From NCBI GenBank assembly GCA_905199855.1, contig CAJKHY010000002.1, forward strand, positions 1 through 64,000: DNA of 64,000 nucleotides, read 5' to 3'. Within the stretch, counting starts at the first letter, position 1. Each line of letters opens with the position of its first letter. Made by a program: the position numbers and the translations under genes. Shown here piece after piece: positions 33,336 through 42,347 of this stretch. The notes under the pieces were generated by a model. It did not search any database, had not been told where the DNA came from, and saw only the letters and a program-made list of their open reading frames with translations. Origin of the DNA: an uncultured Clostridium sp. Its GTDB lineage: Bacteria > Bacillota_I > Bacilli_A > RF39 > UBA660.

Positions 33336-34559
33336 CTATTTATTTATTTTCTCATTAATTCGCATTAATCTATTATATTTACAAATACGTTCACCCCTTG
33401 ACATTGAACCAGTTTTTATTTGTCCAAGGTTTAAACCTACCGCAAAATCTGCAATAGAAGTATCTTCTGTTTCACCACTTCTATGTGAGATTATAGTACT
33501 ATATTTATTCCTCTTTGCTAGTAATATTGTTTCTATAGCCTCAGTAACTGTTCCTATTTGATTTAATTTTATTAAAACAGCATTAGCCATATGTTTTTCT
33601 ATTCCTACTTCTAATAACTTTTTATTAGTTACAAACAAATCGTCTCCAACTAACTGAATCCTATCCCCCAGTTTTTCAGTTAATAATTGCCAACCTTCGT
33701 AGTCATCTTCAGCCATGCCATCTTCGATTGAAACAATAGGAAACTTTTCCGTAATATACTCATAGAACTCAACCATTTGCTCTTTTTTTCTATTCTTTCC
33801 TTCAAATGAATATACTCCATTATTATAAAATTCACTCGCAGCGACATCCAAAGCTAAATATACATCTTTACCTGGTACATAACCTGCTGCCTTAATCGCA
33901 TCCATGATTAAATTTAATGCTTCAAGAGTACTATTTATATTTGGAGCAAATCCGCCTTCGTCTCCTACTCCTGTACTTAACCTCTCCGTTTTAAGTATTT
34001 GTTTCAAACTATGAAACACCTCAGAGCCAATTCTAACATTCTCGTCGATTTCTTTATGCATTGGAATAATCATAAATTCTTGACAATCCAAACCATTATC
34101 GGCATGCGCACCACCATTTAAAATATTCATCATCATTCTTGGCATATAAGTGCCACGCCCAATATACTCAAATAATTCTTTCTTAGCAGTTTTGCTACTA
34201 GCCTTTAAACACGCTAAAGACACTGCTAAAATAGCATTAGCCCCAAGGACTTCCTTATTTGGAGTACCATCTAAGTTAATCATTAACTCATCAATTTCCT
34301 TTTGATTTTGAACATCTAATCCAATTAATCTAGGTTTAATAATATCATTAACATTAGATACTGCTTTTAAAACACCCTTACCAAGATATCTATTCATATC
34401 ATTATCTCTTAGTTCTAAAGCTTCATGTACTCCAGTCGAGGCTCCAGATGGAACACTTGCCGTAGCCTCAGTATTGTCTTCTAAGATAACTGTTGCTTCA
34501 ACCGTAGGATTGCCCCGTGAATCTAATATTTCTCTTGCAATAATATTCTTTATTTTCAT
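33336..34559 (-). CDS. eno: Enolase
   Basis: Converts 2-phosphoglycerate to phosphoenolpyruvate. 407 residues, slightly shorter than the usual 430. REILDSRGNPTVEA, PSGASTGVHEALELRD, MMNILNGGAHADN, GDEGGFAPN, the metal ligands in SIEDGMAEDD and LVGDDLFVTN, the catalytic Lys region LIKLNQIGTVTE and SHRSGETED are all present. ATG at 34559 (MKIKNII) follows GGTGATAGGA. Upstream of the DUF1015 gene in one unit. Confidence 0.97.
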   Translation of the reverse strand: MKIKNIIAREILDSRGNPTVEATVILEDNTEATASVPSGASTGVHEALELRDNDMNRYLGKGVLKAVSNVNDIIKPRLIGLDVQNQKEIDELMINLDGTPNKEVLGANAILAVSLACLKASSKTAKKELFEYIGRGTYMPRMMMNILNGGAHADNGLDCQEFMIIPMHKEIDENVRIGSEVFHSLKQILKTERLSTGVGDEGGFAPNINSTLEALNLIMDAIKAAGYVPGKDVYLALDVAASEFYNNGVYSFEGKNRKKEQMVEFYEYITEKFPIVSIEDGMAEDDYEGWQLLTEKLGDRIQLVGDDLFVTNKKLLEVGIEKHMANAVLIKLNQIGTVTEAIETILLAKRNKYSTIISHRSGETEDTSIADFAVGLNLGQIKTGSMSRGERICKYNRLMRINEKINK

Positions 34560-34634
34560 TCCTATCACCAAATTTATTATACTATTTATTTTTACTTTTT
34601 TCTATGCTTATTTTATTATTTATTTTTTTTGACA

Positions 34635-35864
34635 TTATTTAATATCTTTAAGTGGATGCTTTTGAGTAAGAACTAAAACTTTTTTCTTACAATTAGTAAG
34701 TACTTCCTCACTATCTTTATTTCTTAAAGCCATCATAATAATATCTGCAACCTCTTTAACATCATTATTATTAAACCCTCTAGTAGTAATAGCCGGAGTC
34801 CCTATTCTTATCCCACTTGTAACTGTTGGTTTCTCATGGTCATATGGTATAGTATTCTTATTAACCGTAATACAAATACTATCAAGAATATTTTCAGCTT
34901 CAATTCCTGTTAGACCAAAACTATTCTTTACATCGATTAACATTAAATGATTCTCAGTATCATTAGATACAATTCTAACATTATTTTGTTTAAATTCTTC
35001 ACACATTGTTTTTGCATTAATTAAAACATTTTTAATATATTCTTTATATTCTAAAGTCATAGCTTCATAAAAGCACTCTGCCTTTGCCCCGATTACATGC
35101 ATTAAAGGCCCTCCCTGAATACCTGGAAATATAACTTTATTTATTTTTTTAATTATTTCTTCATTGTTAGTTAAAATAAATCCTCCACGTGGTCCTCTTA
35201 AAGTTTTATGTGTTGTTGAAGTTACCACATCAGCATATGGTAATGGTTGTTCATGATAACCCGTGGCAATCAATCCAGCAATATGGGACATATCCACCAT
35301 CAAATAAGCACCACATTTATCACAGATACTCCTAAATCTTTTAAAATCGATTTTGCCTGAATATGCACTGAAACCAGCAATAATCATTTTAGGTTTCTCT
35401 CTTAAAGCCACTTCCTCAATAATATCATAATCTAATTTTTCGGTATGTTCATTTAAATTATAAAATACTGAATCATAATCAATACCACTGAAGTTCACTT
35501 TACTACCATGAGTTAAATGTCCTCCGTGTGATAAATTTAATCCCAAAACCTTATCCTTATTATTAAGTAAAGCCCTGTAAACTGCCATATTAGCGGATGA
35601 ACCACTGTGAGGTTGAACATTTGCATATTTAGCATTAAATAATTTACAAGCATATTCAATGGCCTTTTTTTCAAATATATCAACATATTCACAACCACCA
35701 TAATATCTATGGTCAGGATATCCTTCAGCATATTTATTAGTTAATATACTACCCTGTAATTTCTTAATATCATTAGATACATAATTCTCAGACGCAATTA
35801 ACTCAATATTATTTTCTTGTCTTATGTCTTCTTTTTTCAATGCAGTTTCTAATATTCTATCCAT
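34635..35864 (-). CDS. glyA: Serine hydroxymethyltransferase
   Basis: PLP enzyme interconverting serine and glycine with tetrahydrofolate. 409 residues. ENNIELIASENYVS, YAEGYPDHRYYGGCEYVD, DMSHIAGL and the PLP-lysine segment VTSTTHKTLRGPRGG are present. TAGGAGGTATAGATA precedes ATG at 35864. 60 bp upstream of eno on the same strand. Confidence 0.97.
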   Translation of the reverse strand: MDRILETALKKEDIRQENNIELIASENYVSNDIKKLQGSILTNKYAEGYPDHRYYGGCEYVDIFEKKAIEYACKLFNAKYANVQPHSGSSANMAVYRALLNNKDKVLGLNLSHGGHLTHGSKVNFSGIDYDSVFYNLNEHTEKLDYDIIEEVALREKPKMIIAGFSAYSGKIDFKRFRSICDKCGAYLMVDMSHIAGLIATGYHEQPLPYADVVTSTTHKTLRGPRGGFILTNNEEIIKKINKVIFPGIQGGPLMHVIGAKAECFYEAMTLEYKEYIKNVLINAKTMCEEFKQNNVRIVSNDTENHLMLIDVKNSFGLTGIEAENILDSICITVNKNTIPYDHEKPTVTSGIRIGTPAITTRGFNNNDVKEVADIIMMALRNKDSEEVLTNCKKKVLVLTQKHPLKDIK

Positions 35865-35956
35865 TATCTATACCTCCTAACAACTATTATACAACAAAAT
35901 ATTTTATTTTTTTAAAATAATTATTAAATATGTAAATAATTAGATATTTTTTTGCC

Positions 35957-35970
35957 TTTGCTACGCTGTT
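35957..35970 (+). repeat. Copy of the post-terminator motif (TTTGCTACGCTGTT)
   Basis: Exact core of the family on the plus strand, between glyA and tRNA-Arg, after a T run but without a clear hairpin before it. Confidence 0.5.
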
Positions 35971-35995
35971 ATCCTATCAATATATTAGTGCAAAA

Positions 35996-36018
35996 GAAAA
36001 ACCCTTGATAAACAAGGG
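35996..36018 (-). terminator. Terminator of tRNA-Arg
   Basis: Minus strand CCCTTG-TTTAT-CAAGGG followed by TTTTTC. Confidence 0.85.
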
Positions 36019-36030
36019 ATAAATCTCATA

Positions 36031-36107
36031 TGGCGTCCCCAGAAGGATTCGAACCTTCGACCGCACGCTTAGAAGGCGTGTGCTCTATCCAGCTGAGCTA
36101 TGAGGAC
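36031..36107 (-). tRNA. tRNA-Arg (anticodon TCT)
   Basis: 77 nt with CCA. Acceptor GTCCTCA/TGGGGAC, D arm GCTCAGCTGGATAGAGC, anticodon stem CACGC/GCGTG with loop CTTCTAA giving TCT, T arm GAAGG-TTCGAAT-CCTTC, discriminator G. Reads AGA/AGG, the main Arg codons of an AT-rich genome. Confidence 0.94.
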
Positions 36108-36135
36108 AGTATGTCTCTTTTTAAAGAACATACTC

Positions 36136-36164
36136 ATTATACATCATTTTTTTTAATTATTCAA
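36136..36164 (-). promoter_or_regulatory. Promoter of tRNA-Arg
   Basis: Minus strand TTGAAT, 17-base spacer, TATAAT; the -35 overlaps the last codons of the gerM-like gene. A hairpin (AGTATGT/ACATACT) lies in the tRNA leader. Confidence 0.65.
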
Positions 36165-37125
36165 TATCTTTTGTAACAATTTTTGTAATTTCTTCATTTT
36201 CTACTAAAAATATAACCTCTTTAACATCATAATTTTCTTGTATAGACATACTTATTGTATATAATACCTCTTCTAAAATACTACTACCTGTAATATCACT
36301 TAAAATCATATTATTAAAATTTAACTTAATAGTATTATCATTTATTTCATAACTAAGTAACTTAGTACTAACATTTAAAAAACTCATTAAATTACTCTCA
36401 TATATTGGAGCACTAGTTAATTCCTCAATTATTATCTTAACCTTATCTTGATTAGTATTATTAATATACTTAGTAACTGGTACATAATAATAATTATCAT
36501 TAAACTCACTTAAATAATATAGTGTATAACTATCTATATTCTTAGTATTACTAATATCATATACCTTATTAACACCATAATTCTTATCTAAAAACGTAGG
36601 AATATTCTTCTTACTATTAGGTAACTTAGTTAATGGTTTACCCTCTACATAAATAATTAACCCATTTATACCATCTATACTAGTTAAAGTATAAGTAAGT
36701 GATTCTATCATCTTTTCCTCATATTTTTTATTAACATCTAAAATTTCCTTTGAAAAATCTATTTTTAATATTTCATTTTCTAAAGATATATTCAATACCT
36801 TAGTCCCACTTGGAATAACACTCTTAAATCCATTTGGAATAATATCACTTTTTTTACCATCTATAGTTAAACTCTCAATTAAATAAGAACTTTTTTCTAC
36901 TAAATCGTCACATTTACAACCCCCTATATTAGTCTTAGATACATAATCATTACTATCTAATAAATAAATTACCTCCAAGTTATTAGTATAAACATAATCT
37001 AATTTTTGATTGATATTAAGAGTTTTTTCTTCTTCCTTATTAGAAGGAATTAAATATATTAAAAGTAATACAAACAAAGTTAAACTACTAATAATTATTT
37101 TCCTAATAGACATTTTCCTAAGCAT
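36157..37125 (-). CDS. gerM: GerM-like sporulation/germination lipoprotein-type protein
   Basis: 322 residues: N-terminal membrane segment (IIISSLTLFVLLLIYLI) and two GerMN-type repeats, the first with NGFKSVIPSGTKVLNISLEN and VNKKYEEKMIESLTYTLTSI, the second with IIIEELTSAPIYES and SILEEVLYTISMSI. In Bacillus GerM supports engulfment and germination by stabilising the inter-sporangial channel. It lies two genes downstream of spoIIP, consistent with that role. No lipobox Cys is seen, so anchoring is by a helix. ATG at 37125 follows AGAGGTGC. Confidence 0.75.
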   Translation of the reverse strand: MLRKMSIRKIIISSLTLFVLLLIYLIPSNKEEEKTLNINQKLDYVYTNNLEVIYLLDSNDYVSKTNIGGCKCDDLVEKSSYLIESLTIDGKKSDIIPNGFKSVIPSGTKVLNISLENEILKIDFSKEILDVNKKYEEKMIESLTYTLTSIDGINGLIIYVEGKPLTKLPNSKKNIPTFLDKNYGVNKVYDISNTKNIDSYTLYYLSEFNDNYYYVPVTKYINNTNQDKVKIIIEELTSAPIYESNLMSFLNVSTKLLSYEINDNTIKLNFNNMILSDITGSSILEEVLYTISMSIQENYDVKEVIFLVENEEITKIVTKDIE

Positions 37126-37160
37126 AATGCACCTCTTAATAAAATATATGAATTATTTTT

Positions 37161-37499
37161 TTATTTATTATCTTTATCATCACTTACTAATTTATCTATT
37201 ATCTTAAAGACCCCTTCAACCCCTTTCTTAAAATAAATATTTATCTTTTTACTAGTATTAAAACACGTATTAGTAAGTTTATTCTTATAACTCTTTTCTG
37301 TACTCTCTAAATAATCAGTTATATCTAAATTCTTATTATTTTTAACATCATTTTCAAATTCCTTAATCTTCTCACTAGTTAAAACAGTTCTCTTCCTCAC
37401 ATGATATTCATAATAACCACTTTCACTAGCAAAAAAGATAAATATATATAAAACAAGTAAAATAATAAAAATATCTTTGATTATTTTATTCTTATTCAT
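37161..37499 (-). CDS. Uncharacterised membrane protein between spoIIP and gerM
   Basis: 112 residues, one N-terminal membrane helix (DIFIILLVLYIFIFFAS), then a basic, probably extracytoplasmic part with one Cys. Not recognised. Its ATG overlaps the spoIIP stop (GGTGGAGTATG), so it is co-translated; by position it may take part in sporulation, but that is only context. Confidence 0.6.
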   Translation of the reverse strand: MNKNKIIKDIFIILLVLYIFIFFASESGYYEYHVRKRTVLTSEKIKEFENDVKNNKNLDITDYLESTEKSYKNKLTNTCFNTSKKINIYFKKGVEGVFKIIDKLVSDDKDNK

Positions 37500-38512
37500 A
37501 CTCCACCTACAAACTTAGTTAAAACATTAGATAAAACCTCTAAAGTATTATAAACTTCTTCTATCGTGTTATCAACTCCTCCTATTTCAATTAAAATACA
37601 GTTCTTATCTACATCTTGATTATAAATACCATCTACCCCTTTACCACTCTTTTTATATATCCCTTTTGTTAATGAAGGATAAGTTTCTTTAATTAAATCA
37701 TTTAATTTATTAGTTACCTCTAAATTATATTCATAGTTTTTATGTTCTAATCCCACAACAAAAAGTATTTTAGCATAATTCTTATTATTAATAGTTACTG
37801 TAGTACTATTCCTATTAACTGAATCCCTATGAATATCTATAAAATATTTTAAACTATCATACTTATTCATTTTTTCTAATAGTAACATCCTAGTAGCCTT
37901 ATATGAACTAGCATAATTCCAATGATTTAAATTTAAAAACTCACTTAAATTAGTATCCTCGACAATAGTAGATATCCCATTTTTATTTAATTTCTCTTTT
38001 AATATATAAGATGCCATCAAAACATTTGGAGTAATATTATATATACTTAAATTCTTATTATTATAATTTTCCAATTGATGTGTATTATATAAATATATTA
38101 TTGGTTTACTAATATCTACTTTATAAGGATCCTCAATATATGAACTTATTTTTTTTAACTCTTCTAAATTACTATAATCATCATTATGTTCTAAAGTAAT
38201 ACCATCATAATTATTTATTTTACTTACATAACTAGTAATAATACTACTTGGTTTAGTAACATCAACATGTGTAATAAAATTAATAGTAGAATTAACTACT
38301 TTAATTAACTTATTATTATATAAATTATTACTATTACCCATTCTTACTAAAGATTTAATAAAATTACTATTATTAATATCCTTATTTCTTCTTAAAGAAT
38401 AATAAAAAGAATATGAAAAACTAATATATATAATAGTTATTAAAAACATTATCCTTATTACTCTTAACTTTTTACTTTTTTTATTATTATTTTTAAGTCT
38501 CATTTTCCTCAT
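37496..38512 (-). CDS. spoIIP: Stage II sporulation protein P (peptidoglycan amidase/endopeptidase)
   Basis: Septal peptidoglycan hydrolase that acts with SpoIID and SpoIIM during engulfment. 338 residues: N-terminal membrane helix (VIRIMFLITIIYISFSYSF), a variable spacer, then the amidase domain with IIYLYNTHQLENY, FIDIHRDSVNR, KILFVVGLEHKNYEYNL, GIYNQDVDKNCILIEIGG and NTIEEVYNTLEVLSNVL, matching the SpoIIP zinc/catalytic segments. ATG at 38512 has GGTGATA upstream. Followed by a small membrane protein and gerM. SpoIID and SpoIIM are not in the window. Confidence 0.88.
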   Translation of the reverse strand: MRKMRLKNNNKKSKKLRVIRIMFLITIIYISFSYSFYYSLRRNKDINNSNFIKSLVRMGNSNNLYNNKLIKVVNSTINFITHVDVTKPSSIITSYVSKINNYDGITLEHNDDYSNLEELKKISSYIEDPYKVDISKPIIYLYNTHQLENYNNKNLSIYNITPNVLMASYILKEKLNKNGISTIVEDTNLSEFLNLNHWNYASSYKATRMLLLEKMNKYDSLKYFIDIHRDSVNRNSTTVTINNKNYAKILFVVGLEHKNYEYNLEVTNKLNDLIKETYPSLTKGIYKKSGKGVDGIYNQDVDKNCILIEIGGVDNTIEEVYNTLEVLSNVLTKFVGGV

Positions 38513-38589
38513 ACTATCACCATTTTAATAATACTATAAACATATTAAAAAAAAAATCGATTTATAAGAAAAAATATTATATATTCAAA

Positions 38590-38820
38590 ATACATATATA
38601 ACATTTTTTATAAATTTCTTTATTTCATCTTCATTTTTCACTTCATAATATAAATAAGTAAATTCTTAATTTCCTTTGTTAACTCCACTGGAATAACTAT
38701 AATTCCTTTACCTTTTTCTTATTAAAATTACTTTCTTATTCTTCTTTTATTGTTCTTTCAAAATGTTCTTTATAACATCTTCAGATAATTCTTTTAATTT
38801 CTTATTAATCTCTCTTGTTT
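38590..38820 (-). pseudogene. Decayed coding remnant upstream of spoIIP
   Basis: The 413-bp gap 38513-38925 has no intact gene. On the minus strand EINKKLKELSEDVIKNILKE ends in a stop at 38747; a different frame then gives GIIVIPVELTKEIKNLLIY, and a further shift gives YEVKNEDEIKKFIKNV. These fragments follow one another and look like one gene broken by stops and frameshifts. Family not recognised. Confidence 0.4.
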
Positions 38821-38925
38821 GTTCTTTTATTTTCTTGCTTTATACTATTATTTAATACTAACATTCTTATGGTGACATTTAACCTTTCAAAGTTGCATGT
38901 TCCTTTTCATTTGAGCAATTACTTA

Positions 38926-41900
38926 TTAATCATTATAAGCAAGTAATTTTCTAATATCTTTCTCTGTTAATGAAGATATATTTTCTTTACCAGTTTTACC
39001 TTCTATTAAGTTTTCACTTAATATTTTTTTCTTATCCTGTAATTCAATAATTCTTTCTTCAATAGTACCTTTAGTAACTAACTTATATACAGATACATTC
39101 TTAGTTTGTCCTATTCTATGAGCTCTGTCTGTTGCCTGATTTTCCACTTGAGGATTCCACCATATATCTAAATGTATTACAGTATCAGCACCAATTAAAT
39201 TTAAACCTGTCCCACCTGATTTTAATGTAATTAAGAAACAATTAGTATCATTAGAATTAAATGCTTCAACTAAATTCATTCTCTCTTTACTAGATACACT
39301 TCCATCAATCATATAATTACTAATACCTATTTTATTAAACTCATATTTAACATTATCTAATACCCTTTTAAAACTACTAAATATTAGTATCTTATGTTCA
39401 TTAATAATACTTTCTTTTACTATCTTAATTAACTCTTCTATTTTAATTCTCTCTCCATCATAATTCTCATACATTACTTTAGGATCTATACATATCTGCC
39501 TTAATTTCATAAGTAGTTGTAATATTTTCATTCTAGCCCTAGCAAATCCTTCTTCTTTTATTATATTATCTATTTCTTTTCTAGTATCTTTTAATACTTT
39601 TAAATATAATTTCTTTTGTTTATCAGGTAACTCAATATAAATATTCTTCTCTGTCTTATCGGGTAACGATTCTATTACATCTTTTTTCTTTCTTCTTAAT
39701 ATAAACGGACTTATTTGATAATTAAGATTCTTTAAAATCTCCATTCCTTCCTCATCAACATCTTTAATATTATATTTTTCTTTAAATTTAATAATACTAT
39801 TTAAATAACCTGGCATAATAAAATCAAATATACTCCATAACTCACAAACATTATTTTCTACAGGAGTTCCTGTTAGAGCAATTTTACAACTTGCATTAAT
39901 CTTCTTAATCTCTCTAGTCATCTCTGCTAAATAATTTTTAATATTTTGAGCCTCATCTACTACACAAAGTTCAAAATCTATCTTCTCATATTCATCATTA
40001 TCATTTCTAATTAAACCATAACTAGTTATAAAAATATTATAGTTTTCCTTATTTTCCAATATTTCTTTTCTTTTATTCTTATTCTCTGCTACAACAACAA
40101 ATTTTAAAGATGGAGCAAACTTTTCAAACTCTTTTTGCCAGTTATACATAAGAGATGTTGGTACTATAATAATTATTTTAGCATCTTTCTTTTCCCTTAA
40201 TATTTGTTTAATTAAAGTAATAGTTTGTAAACTCTTACCTAACCCCATCTCATCAGCTAAAATACCTCCAAAACCACATTTATATATAGTATATAACCAT
40301 TTAATACCTTCCTTTTGATAATCTCTTAAAACATTATTATCATCAATATCAAAATTAAAGCAAGTATCCTTATACTTTTTAAAATTAGTGATAAATTTAT
40401 CAAATAAATTATCCGTTTTAACACTCTTATAATGATTCTTTAAACTATCTATATATAGAGCACGATATTTTGGTATTATTGCATTGCCATTTTCTATATC
40501 CTCTCTTGTAATATTTAAATCACTTATTAAATTATTAAGTTCCTTTATCTCTTCATTATCACTTAAAGATACTACATTATTATTCTTTAATTTATAATAT
40601 CTCTTCTTAGCCTTTAAAGCCTTAAATATACCATCTAACTCACTAGTATCAATACCATCAATATCAAATTTATAAGACATAATATTATCTTTACCTATAC
40701 TAAAATTACTATTAGAACTAAGTCTCTTTAATATTTTTGTATTATCTATCTTCTTGCTAGTAAATATCTCATATTCTTTAGTTAAATTATTTAATTCATT
40801 ATCTAAAAAATCATACATCTTATCAATATCTTCTAAAACAAATCTTTTATTTACTATATTAAAACCATATCCTTCAATTTCTTTTACAACTTTATTTTCG
40901 TATTCATTATCTCTTAAAAAATTACCCTTAGTAAAATAATTTATATCTTCTTTATAACTAAATACTATATCACATATTAATTTACTATTTGTTATATCAA
41001 AATATAATTTTGTTTTTGGAGTCATTGGTAACTCAATATCCTTAACGTTTTCATCTAATATTAAATTATTTTTAACTTGACTAAATAATCCTCTGCCAAA
41101 AACATTTAAATCATTCTTATTAAATGTTAAATAACTAATCCTATTTTCACGAAGTAACTTAATAAATTCTGTATCTTCATAACTTAAAATATATAAATTA
41201 TTATTATAATAAACATTCTTCATATTTTTAGTTAAATAATTATAATGATTAACATCTTCTAATTTTAATATATAATTGTCCCCTTCTTCTTCTAAAATAT
41301 AATTAGTAGGTAATTTATAATAATAATTATTAGTAATACCATGATTTTTTATCTTAAATGGCATACCATTAATAATTTCTAATAATGATTCAAATTCCCG
41401 CTGAGACAAAATCAACGCACAATAATTATTACTATAATATTCACTTCCACGATAATTACTTAAAAATTCAATTATTCTCTTACTTAATGAATCAAAATAA
41501 TGTTTACTTTTATCATAAGTTAAACCTTTACCAAATTCATATGTATCTCCACTATAATAAGCATTAATAAAATTTATTAACTTACTATCAGTAGATAAAA
41601 CATATTTCTTCTTATTACCTATATATAATCTTACATATATATTATTACCAATAAAATCAAATTCTAATTCAGTATCTAACTTCTCCTTAATTGTGTTACT
41701 TTTATTATCGATATATTTATTTAATATTTTTGAAGATACTTCCAATTCATCTATAATTTCACAATTTAAAATAGCATTTCCATATTGTACTAAAACAGAA
41801 GCTAAATGCTCACAGTAAGAATTACCACAGTTACAAGACATATCATATAATTTTTGCCCATTATTGGTTACCATTACCTTGTGATAATTACCATCTCTAT

Positions 41901-42039
41901 CTTTCACCCTAAAATGATGAACATATCTATCTTCTAATGTATTCATACCTAAAGGTGTAATAAAACTAGGTGGACAATATCTCCCTTTTAAATATACTTC
42001 ATAACCAAACCTATCTATTATAAAACTATAAATATTCAT
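38926..42039 (-). CDS. SNF2-family DNA-dependent ATPase with SWIM zinc finger
   Basis: 1037 residues. N-terminal SWIM finger SCNCGNSYCEHL (about residues 70-81), a long variable region, then the SNF2 motor: motif I ADEMGLGKSLQTI, motif II as VVDEAQNIKN, motif III LTGTPVENNVCELWSIFDF, and C-terminal motifs SGGTGLNLIGADTVIHLD and QATDRAHRIGQTKNVSVYKL. Such proteins translocate on double-stranded DNA and remodel nucleoprotein or support repair and transcription; the bacterial role is often unclear. ATG at 42039 is six bases after AGAAGTGG. Single gene. Confidence 0.93.
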   Translation of the reverse strand: MNIYSFIIDRFGYEVYLKGRYCPPSFITPLGMNTLEDRYVHHFRVKDRDGNYHKVMVTNNGQKLYDMSCNCGNSYCEHLASVLVQYGNAILNCEIIDELEVSSKILNKYIDNKSNTIKEKLDTELEFDFIGNNIYVRLYIGNKKKYVLSTDSKLINFINAYYSGDTYEFGKGLTYDKSKHYFDSLSKRIIEFLSNYRGSEYYSNNYCALILSQREFESLLEIINGMPFKIKNHGITNNYYYKLPTNYILEEEGDNYILKLEDVNHYNYLTKNMKNVYYNNNLYILSYEDTEFIKLLRENRISYLTFNKNDLNVFGRGLFSQVKNNLILDENVKDIELPMTPKTKLYFDITNSKLICDIVFSYKEDINYFTKGNFLRDNEYENKVVKEIEGYGFNIVNKRFVLEDIDKMYDFLDNELNNLTKEYEIFTSKKIDNTKILKRLSSNSNFSIGKDNIMSYKFDIDGIDTSELDGIFKALKAKKRYYKLKNNNVVSLSDNEEIKELNNLISDLNITREDIENGNAIIPKYRALYIDSLKNHYKSVKTDNLFDKFITNFKKYKDTCFNFDIDDNNVLRDYQKEGIKWLYTIYKCGFGGILADEMGLGKSLQTITLIKQILREKKDAKIIIIVPTSLMYNWQKEFEKFAPSLKFVVVAENKNKRKEILENKENYNIFITSYGLIRNDNDEYEKIDFELCVVDEAQNIKNYLAEMTREIKKINASCKIALTGTPVENNVCELWSIFDFIMPGYLNSIIKFKEKYNIKDVDEEGMEILKNLNYQISPFILRRKKKDVIESLPDKTEKNIYIELPDKQKKLYLKVLKDTRKEIDNIIKEEGFARARMKILQLLMKLRQICIDPKVMYENYDGERIKIEELIKIVKESIINEHKILIFSSFKRVLDNVKYEFNKIGISNYMIDGSVSSKERMNLVEAFNSNDTNCFLITLKSGGTGLNLIGADTVIHLDIWWNPQVENQATDRAHRIGQTKNVSVYKLVTKGTIEERIIELQDKKKILSENLIEGKTGKENISSLTEKDIRKLLAYND

Positions 42040-42192
42040 AAAAAGCCACTTCTCTTTCAATTGAATATTTTAGCATATTTTTCTAAAATAAACAAGTACT
42101 TTTTGCAAACAAATGTATTTTTTCTGTGTCAATCAACTTTCTCTCATACTATAAATATTAATCTAGAATTTAAACACCTATTTTCTACCAAT

Positions 42193-42206
42193 AATAGCAT
42201 AGCAAA
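42193..42206 (-). repeat. Copy of the post-terminator motif (TTTGCTATGCTATT)
   Basis: Minus strand, directly after the U-rich tail of the tRNA-Leu terminator. Confidence 0.5.
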
Positions 42207-42242
42207 CAAAAATAAACTCGAACTAAAAGACAGTTCGAGTTT
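42206..42242 (-). terminator. Terminator of the ABC permease-tRNA-Leu unit
   Basis: Minus strand AAACTCGAACT, 8-base loop, AGTTCGAGTTT then ATTTTTGTTT. Confidence 0.85.
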
Positions 42243-42252
42243 AGTATCAAAC

Positions 42253-42338
42253 TGGTGCAAGGAAGGGGACTTGAACCCCCACAGGAATAACCTATACGCC
42301 CCTCAAACGTATGCGTCTACCGATTCCGCCATCCTTGC
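42253..42338 (-). tRNA. tRNA-Leu (anticodon GAG)
   Basis: 86 nt with CCA, class II with long variable arm. Acceptor GCAAGGA/TCCTTGC, D arm GGCGGAATCGGTAGACGC, anticodon stem TACGT/GCGTA (one wobble) with loop TTGAGGG giving GAG, T arm GGGG-TTCAAGT-CCCC, discriminator A. It starts 9 bp after the ABC permease stop, so it is probably co-transcribed with that operon. Confidence 0.92.
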
Positions 42339-42347
42339 ATAAGGAAT

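Noticed and set aside
42061..42342. Plus-strand 93-codon ORF
   Set aside because: It covers the tRNA-Leu gene and its terminator on the other strand; its protein has no domain features.
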